Shown here in pieces: positions 6,405-8,141 of a stretch of 8,141 nucleotides of DNA. Location: positions 1-8,141 of the forward strand of contig CAMAWS010000125.1 in the NCBI GenBank assembly GCA_945861845.1. Reading direction: 5' to 3'. A program made the translations under genes and the position numbers. Each line of letters begins with the position of its first letter. Position 1 is the first letter of the stretch. The notes beneath the pieces were generated by a model. That model was given only the letters and a program-made list of their open reading frames with translations, was not told where the DNA came from and made no database searches. The stretch is from Candidatus Sulfopaludibacter sp. SbA3. Lineage in GTDB: Bacteria; Acidobacteriota; Terriglobia; 20CM-2-55-15.

Positions 6405-7639
6405 CGGCTGGCAGGCCCCTGGCTGGGACGGTCCGGATCAGCGGCGCTAAGAATTCCGCGCTTCCTGCGATGGCCGCGGCATTGCTTACGTCTGGCGAAC
6501 TCCTGCTGGAAAACCTTCCGTTCGTCAACGACATCTTCACCATGCGGCGTTTGCTGCGGGAGCTCGGCGTCAGCGTCGAGTTCGAAGCGGACCATGCCGC
6601 TCGATTGTGTGCGGCGACGATTCAGTCCCACGAAGCCCCTTACGACCTTGTGAAAACGATGCGCGCATCGGTCCTTGTCCTTGGGCCGCTTCTCGCCCGA
6701 ACCGGCCGCGCGCGCGTTTCTCTTCCCGGTGGATGCGCAATTGGTGCGCGACCGATCAATCTGCACATCAAGGCGCTGGAGAAGCTCGGGGCAGAGGTCA
6801 GGACCGAACATGGATACGTGGAAGCCACCGCCGCGGGCCTGGTGGGATCAGAAATCCTTTTCGACAAGATCACTGTCACCGGAACGGAAAACCTGATGAT
6901 GGCAGCGGCACTGGCGCAGGGCCGGACGGTTCTGGAGAATGCGGCGCGCGAACCCGAGGTTGTCGATCTTGCCGAACTGCTGAACAAGATGGGAGCGAAG
7001 ATCGAGGGCGCGGGTACGCAGACCATCGCCATCGAAGGCGTGCGGCAGCTCGGCGGAACCTCGCATCGCATTATTCCCGACCGGATTGAGGCTGGCACCT
7101 TTCTGGTTGCTGCTGCGATCACCGGCGGTGAACTCGTCCTCGTGGATACAAATCCGGGCCATCTTTCCGCTGTAATCGACAAGTTGCGCGAGGCAGGAGT
7201 CTCCATCGAGGCCAGCAACGGCAAGATACGAGTTCGTGGCCAGGCAGAGCTGAAGGCGGTCGATGTCATTACCAAGGAGTATCCTGGATTTGCCACGGAC
7301 ATGCAGGCCCAGTACATGACGCTGATGACGCAGGCTACGGGCACTTCGGTAATTACCGAAAACATTTTCGAGAATCGTTTCATGCATGCCAGCGAACTCA
7401 TGCGGATGGGGGCGAGTATACGGCTCGACGGGTCTCGAGCAATCGTGACTGGGAAGACCCGGTTGTCGGGCGCAAACGTCATCGCGTCCGATCTGCGTGC
7501 CAGCGCCTCATTGATTCTTGCCGCCCTCGTGGCGGAGGGATCTACTGTCATTGATCGCGTCTACCACCTCGACCGCGGCTACGAAAAAATCGAGGACAAA
7601 CTTCGGTCGGTTGGAGCCGAAATCGAACGCCTGAAGTGA
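6386..7639 (+). CDS. murA: UDP-N-acetylglucosamine 1-carboxyvinyltransferase
   Basis: MurA transfers enolpyruvate from PEP to UDP-GlcNAc, the first committed step of peptidoglycan synthesis and the target of fosfomycin. The 417 residues are close to the E. coli length of 419. It has the two-domain EPSP-synthase-like fold. Key residues are seen: Lys22 and Asn23 in SGAKNSALP, Arg93 in TMRAS, the catalytic Cys117 in [10 protein letters not shown], Asp305 in [11 protein letters not shown], and Arg397 in [10 protein letters not shown]. Cys rather than Asp at 117 predicts fosfomycin sensitivity of the enzyme. The start is ATG at 6386, with AGG five bases upstream; it lies inside the end of nagA (19 bases shared), so translation is probably coupled. 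No promoter of its own and no terminator after it were recognised. The identity is very secure. Confidence 0.97.
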   Translation: MDKLKITAGRPLAGTVRISGAKNSALPAMAAALLTSGELLLENLPFVNDIFTMRRLLRELGVSVEFEADHAARLCAATIQSHEAPYDLVKTMRASVLVLGPLLARTGRARVSLPGGCAIGARPINLHIKALEKLGAEVRTEHGYVEATAAGLVGSEILFDKITVTGTENLMMAAALAQGRTVLENAAREPEVVDLAELLNKMGAKIEGAGTQTIAIEGVRQLGGTSHRIIPDRIEAGTFLVAAAITGGELVLVDTNPGHLSAVIDKLREAGVSIEASNGKIRVRGQAELKAVDVITKEYPGFATDMQAQYMTLMTQATGTSVITENIFENRFMHASELMRMGASIRLDGSRAIVTGKTRLSGANVIASDLRASASLILAALVAEGSTVIDRVYHLDRGYEKIEDKLRSVGAEIERLK

Positions 7640-7675
7640 TTTGGTGGCGCGATGGTGAAGTGACAAGTGGTGGCG
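7632..7675. repeat. Imperfect tandem repeat across the murA stop codon
   Basis: The words TGAAGTGA and TGGTGGCG occur in the same order twice: 7632-7639 with 7642-7649, and 7656-7663 with 7668-7675. The spacers inside the units are 2 and 4 bases. The first unit contains the murA stop codon (7637-7639). Only two units are present, so this is a local duplication or low-complexity patch rather than an array. Confidence 0.6.
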
Positions 7676-7916
7676 AATAGGAATTTCAAACGCGGTGAGC
7701 CGTGTATGGATGCGGCATAATGGGTCTTATGTAAACCTCGCGCGCGGCCATGCCAATCAGGAATTCTCGACGTTTCATGCGGCGAACTATACCAGCGGGC
7801 GCCAGCGCCGTTCACCAGAAAATGCTGTGTGATTTGACGTGCAGCGGGTTGCGCGTGGTCAGGCTGAGCGCGATCTATGGGTGTGAATGACCCGCGGCCA
7901 CCCCACTGAATGTCCC
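7676..7916. other. Non-coding gap after murA, no recognised element
   Basis: About 240 bases lie between the repeat after murA and the end of the leftward gene at the right edge. I see no ribosomal RNA, tRNA, T-tract terminator or clear promoter. A plus-strand frame is open between the stops at 7654-7656 and about 7834, fewer than 60 codons, with no ribosome site and no recognisable motif. The short GGCGC/GCGCC stem near 7800-7811 has a two-base loop and no T-run, so it is not a credible terminator. Confidence 0.5.
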
Positions 7917-8141
7917 TCACGGCACGGCTTGGCGAAGGGGCGTGATCCACTGTAGCAGCACGCTGCCAATCTGCGGAAACTGGGCAGCGAAGAGTGTCAG
8001 AATTGGCAGTAATCCATACACCAACACCTTGCCAAGGAAGACGCCATCCCACTCGATGCGGCCATGCTTGGTGGACGAGAGACGAGTCATGACGATGCCG
8101 CGCTCGAGAGCGATGAACACCTTAAGTGAAGCGACGACTAC
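7917..8141 (-). CDS. C-terminal part of a probable membrane protein (cut by window edge)
   Basis: A frame on the minus strand is open from the right edge to a TGA at 7917-7919, giving the last 74 codons of a gene that starts outside the window. The edge residues read VVVASLKVFIALERGIV. A charged, Trp-containing segment (HGRIEWDG) follows, then a hydrophobic stretch of about 20 residues (FLGKVLVYGLLPILTLFAAQ) that is probably a membrane segment, and a short tail ending QAVP. A GTG at 8118-8120 could act as a start, but the frame runs unbroken to the edge and no ribosome site is seen, so a truncated longer protein is more likely. I do not recognise the family. It converges on murA. Confidence 0.6.
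   Translation of the reverse strand, partial: VVVASLKVFIALERGIVMTRLSSTKHGRIEWDGVFLGKVLVYGLLPILTLFAAQFPQIGSVLLQWITPLRQAVP

Noticed and set aside
6640..7551. Minus-strand open frame opposite murA (303 codons)
   Set aside because: It is fully contained in murA, with biased Ser/Ala/Arg content and no recognisable domain.
7657..7836. Short plus-strand frame of fewer than 60 codons after murA
   Set aside because: It has no ribosome site, no convincing start and no motif; an open frame of this length is expected by chance.
7579..8052. Minus-strand open frame of 157 codons across the end of murA and the gap
   Set aside because: It overlaps the murA 3' end and the better membrane-protein frame at 7917-8141, and its composition is not protein-like.
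1..8141. CRISPR array, tRNA, rRNA, insertion sequence or phage genes
   Set aside because: I found no spaced direct repeats, cloverleaf-like sequence, transposase or integrase motif, or terminal inverted repeats by reading both strands.

Overview
The window reads as an ordinary chromosomal segment of a free-living bacterium with about 55% G+C (judged by eye). It is most likely a member of the Acidobacteriota. That guess rests on three things: the ribosomal order rplM-rpsI-rpsB-tsf, a COG3375-type GNAT protein, and a TPR protein carrying two retropepsin-like domains. It is an inference, not a proof. I see no tRNA, rRNA, insertion sequence, CRISPR array, integrase or other sign of recent gene transfer.

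Region 1 (1-2090, minus strand) is a translation operon. It reads right to left: a strong sigma70-type promoter, rplM (L13), rpsI (S9), an intrinsic terminator, rpsB (S2), a small inverted repeat, a second terminator-like hairpin, and the first 43 codons of tsf (EF-Ts), which run off the left edge. S9 and S2 both start with TTG. The two internal terminators would let the cell set different levels of L13/S9, S2 and EF-Ts from one promoter.

Region 2 (2084-4281) holds a divergent and then a convergent gene. A probably exported protein with N-terminal helical repeats and two aspartyl-protease domains runs rightwards. It ends tail-to-tail with a leftward GNAT-family gene, and the two stop codons share one TTAA. 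The rplM promoter lies over the first codons of the protease gene.

Region 3 (4340-7639, plus strand) is a tightly packed cell-wall amino-sugar operon, murQ-nagA-murA, in which each gene overlaps the next. MurQ turns MurNAc-6-P into GlcNAc-6-P and NagA deacetylates that to GlcN-6-P. After GlmM/GlmU (not in this window) the product becomes UDP-GlcNAc, the substrate of MurA. Peptidoglycan recycling is therefore coupled genetically to the first committed step of peptidoglycan synthesis.

Region 4 (7640-8141) has about 280 bases with no convincing gene, opening with a short imperfect tandem repeat that includes the murA stop codon. After it comes the C-terminal 74 codons of a leftward, probably membrane, protein cut by the right edge.

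I found no clearly new biological system. The points most worth a second look are the murQ-nagA-murA arrangement, the double-retropepsin TPR protein, and the attenuator-like hairpins within the ribosomal operon.
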